The translations under genes and the position numbers were made by a program. Positions 61,759 through 64,000 of a stretch of 64,000 bases of DNA are shown piece by piece (position 1 is the first letter of the stretch; each line of letters begins with the position of its first letter). This DNA is from Pseudomonadota bacterium. GTDB lineage: Bacteria > Desulfobacterota > Desulfobulbia > Desulfobulbales > JAHJIY01. The notes under the pieces were generated by a model, which worked only from the letters and a program-made list of their open reading frames with translations, made no database searches and was not told where the DNA came from. The DNA is taken from positions 1 through 64,000 of the forward strand of contig JAHJIY010000051.1 of assembly GCA_018823175.1 (NCBI GenBank). Reading direction: 5' to 3'.

Positions 61759-62682
61759 TCACTTCTTTCCATGTCCTTCCCACTCATAATTATGATGCCC
61801 GACCTTGCCGGTTTCCGCTGCGGCGGCGGCAAGATCGGTCCGTCTCGCGGCCAGCCAGGCCCGGCCGATCACGGCATGAAGCTGCAGCGACAGAAGGGCG
61901 AAGCGTAAATTCCCCTTCAGCAATCCATCATAAAACAGCTGCCGGACCAGAACAAATGCACTCTGCCATACCGTGAGCTTGTTCTGGAAGCATTTATTTT
62001 TTTTCTGGGCCAGAAATCCCCAGAAACAGTGGCGAAAGGTCATCTTTTTGATCGTCTGCGCGGAGTCTTGCCGCTGATGATAAACCAGGGCTTCTGGATT
62101 GTAGGCCAGGAGATAACCCAGTTTTCTGAGCCGGAAGGAGATGTCCATATCTTCGCCACTAGTCCGAAACAACTCATCAAAACCACCAACCTGGGCCAGC
62201 GCCTCCTTGCGGTAAGCAGCGCACATCCCGAACAAGAAAAAGACCTCGGCCCGAAAGTTATCACCCCATTCCTGAAAAAGGACCTCCCGGCGCCACTTGT
62301 CGTAGATGTTTTTCTGGACGACTTCCAGAGCGCGGCCATTAACCCCGGCCACATTCTGCCGGGAAAACGGGGCGATTATCTCCTCGATATAAACCGGCGC
62401 GGCAATGGCATCAGCGTCAAGAAAGACAATGATCTCGCCTTGCGCCTGGGCAATCGCGGTATTTCTGGCGGCGGCGATCCCAAGGTTGGTTGGATGGGCA
62501 ATCAACCGCACACCGGGAAATTGCCCAACCAGCTTTCTTGTGTTATCAATAGAACCGTCATCGATGACGATTATTTCATCGGGCTTCCTGGTTTGTTGCA
62601 GAACGGAATCAATTACCGGTTTGATGAATATCTCCGCATTGAAACAAGGGATGACCAGGCTGACTGAAAAATTATCTGACAT
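61759..62682 (-). CDS. Glycosyltransferase family 2
   Basis: This 307-residue GT2 has the nucleotide-sugar start VSLVIPCFNAEIFIKPVIDSVLQQTRKPDEIIVIDDGSIDNT, D-x-D in IIVFLDADAIA, and the acceptor-region GGFDELFRTSGEDMDISFRLRKLGYLLAYNPEALVYHQ. It resembles rhamnosyl- or glucosyl-transferases of surface-glycan clusters. First gene of a two-gene leftward unit, divergent from the sulfatase-maturase gene. Confidence 0.9.
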   Translation of the reverse strand: MSDNFSVSLVIPCFNAEIFIKPVIDSVLQQTRKPDEIIVIDDGSIDNTRKLVGQFPGVRLIAHPTNLGIAAARNTAIAQAQGEIIVFLDADAIAAPVYIEEIIAPFSRQNVAGVNGRALEVVQKNIYDKWRREVLFQEWGDNFRAEVFFLFGMCAAYRKEALAQVGGFDELFRTSGEDMDISFRLRKLGYLLAYNPEALVYHQRQDSAQTIKKMTFRHCFWGFLAQKKNKCFQNKLTVWQSAFVLVRQLFYDGLLKGNLRFALLSLQLHAVIGRAWLAARRTDLAAAAAETGKVGHHNYEWEGHGKK

Positions 62683-62836
62683 GCATTATCCTGTAAAAAA
62701 AAAGCTGCAAAATTGTTCCGGGGCCGGACATCGTCTGTTTTATCCCCTGATGAATCGTGGTTTTTTGTCGTTACAACCCTTGGTACGCAAGGTAAAAAAA
62801 TGATTTCACAGAAATTATCCGCCCTGAATGAGGACT

Positions 62837-64000
62837 GATGAGCAAGACCCCGCTTAACATCCAGATCATGGCCAAGCCGATTGGCCCGCTTTGCAATCTT
62901 GACTGTGCCTACTGTTTTTATAAACAGCAGAAATCATCTTATCCGAAAAAGCACGATTTCAAAATGACGGAAAAGGTGCTGAGCCAATTTATTAGACAAT
63001 ACATCGCGATGCAAAGCGGCCGGGAAATAAGCTTTGCCTGGCAAGGCGGCGAGCCGATGCTTACCGGGCTTGATTTCTTTGAATTGGCGGTGTCCCTGCA
63101 ACAAAAATATTGCCCGCCCGGCAAATCCATTACCAACATTATCCAGACCAACGGTACTCTTGTTGACCGGAAATGGTGCGAGCTTTTCAAAAAAAACAAC
63201 TTCCTGGTCGGGATCAGCCTTGACGGGCCGGAAGAAATGCACGACCGCTACCGGGTTGACCAGACCGGCCAGCCGAGCTTTGCCAAGGTGAGTCAGGCGA
63301 TTGAACTTTTCAGGATACACGGCGTGGAGTTCAACACCATCACCGTAGTTAACCACCACAACAGTCAAGACCCCCTTCAAATTTACGATTTCCTCAAAGC
63401 CATCGGCTCGGATTATCTGCAATTCATTCCTCTGGTAGAAATCCGCAAAAACAAATCTGCAAATAGCGACGATTACATAGTCTCGGAGCGCAGCGTCTCA
63501 CCGGCAGATTACGGCAATTTTCTCTGCACGATTTTTGATCAGTGGGTCAGCAATGATGTCGGCAAGGTTTTTGTCCAGCTCTTTGATGCCGCTTTAGGCC
63601 TCTGGTATACGGGCCATTCCTCACTCTGCACCTTTGCCAACTCCTGCGGCAATAATCTGGTCCTGGAACATAATGGTGATCTTTATTCCTGCGACCATTA
63701 CGTTTCGCCGGACCTTGTACTGGGAAATATCATGTTTGCCAAAATCACTTCCCTACTGGCCGGTAAAAAACAGGCCAAACTCAGCCGGCGCAAGCAGCAC
63801 TCCTTAAATGATCTTTGCCGGCAATGCGATGTTTTTCATCTCTGCCACGGCGGGTGCCCCAAAAATCATCTGCCAATTGGTCAAGATGAAAATATTGGCC
63901 GAAATTATCTCTGCACCGGCTACAAACAATTTTTCCGCCACATTGCCCCGCAGATGGAGGAGATGTGTCAACTGCTTGCCGAGAAGCAACCGCCTTCAAA
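62837..64000 (+). CDS. Anaerobic sulfatase-maturating radical SAM enzyme (cut by right edge)
   Basis: This ORF reaches the window edge and is missing from the track. It reads MSKTPLNIQIMAKPIGPLCNLDCAYCFYKQQ, with the radical SAM cluster C19-x3-C23-x2-C26, then FAWQGGEPMLTGLDFFE, GISLDGPEEMHDRYR and NSCGNNLVLEHNGDLYSCDHYV, and the SPASM-type Cys set LCRQCDVFHLCHGGCPKNH. This is the anSME (AtsB-type) layout, and 388 residues is close to full length. anSME oxidises the sulfatase Cys or Ser in C/S-x-A/P-x-R to formylglycine. GAGG lies four nt before the ATG. The likely client in this window is the sulfatase at 18874. Confidence 0.92.

Noticed and set aside
1-64000. CRISPR arrays, tRNA and rRNA genes
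   Set aside because: Repeats found are dispersed and not regularly spaced, and I found no cloverleaf-like or rRNA-like sequence by eye.

Overview
The window looks like a chromosomal stretch from a Gram-negative anaerobe, most likely a Desulfobulbales/Desulfobacterota-type (old Deltaproteobacteria) bacterium. The evidence is outer-membrane machinery (OmpA-type, TolC/NodT-type and OMPLA-type proteins), many lipoproteins with a Cys-Gly-Gly-Gly-Ser tether, radical-SAM enzymes that fit anaerobic life, an anaerobic sulfatase-maturase, a DsrE-like protein, and the CsbD/DUF948/YtxH/DUF4398 envelope set common in that group. This assignment is inference from gene content. I see no rRNA, tRNA or CRISPR array.

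Layout. 0-1 kb: 5' part of a type I restriction subunit (HsdR), cut by the left edge. 1.3-3.6 kb: M6-like metalloprotease lipoprotein. 3.9-8.6 kb: four-gene tripartite efflux operon (outer-membrane factor, MacA, MacB ATPase, MacB permease). 8.8-13.2 kb: antiporter with Usp-like tail, MATE pump and its TetR regulator. 13.6-16.0 kb: retropepsin/RimK/aspartoacylase-like trio. 16-18.8 kb: phospholipase A and a GAF-GGDEF diguanylate cyclase.

18.9-33.6 kb is the most distinctive region. A long leftward run carries a formylglycine-type sulfatase, a GH78 rhamnosidase, a sulfatase-fold protein with Thr in place of the formylglycine Cys, a membrane Fe-S protein, a B12-type radical SAM enzyme, a Wzt/Wzm polysaccharide exporter, a sulfotransferase and a MORN-repeat protein. 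A rightward paralogue of the Thr-type sulfatase-like protein closes it. Together they suggest synthesis, export and trimming or decoration of a sulfated, possibly rhamnose-containing surface glycan. A third, further degraded sulfatase-fold lipoprotein lies at 46.5 kb beside two sugar-nucleotide epimerases. Two glycosyltransferases and a sulfatase-maturating radical SAM enzyme lie at the right edge.

34.4-39 kb: envelope/stress genes (two DUF4398 proteins, one with an OmpA domain, beta-barrel protein, CsbD, coiled-coil protein, DUF948, YtxH) with a frameshifted outer-membrane remnant. 39.4-43.3 kb: lipoprotein, then ilvBN preceded by a branched-chain-rich leader peptide and attenuator. 48.5-54 kb is accessory: a GbsR-type regulator with a perfect operator palindrome, an OLD-like ATPase plus TOPRIM-like protein (candidate defence pair), a DUF4143 ATPase and short dispersed repeats. 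54-60 kb: CreD-like protein, beta-propeller-like lipoprotein, U32 peptidase and a small hypothetical gene.

Two intergenic repeat families stand out. One is a 57-nt hairpin element in three copies with compensatory base changes and a swapped tetraloop. The other is a 52-59-bp palindromic element in two inverted copies flanking part of the glycan region.
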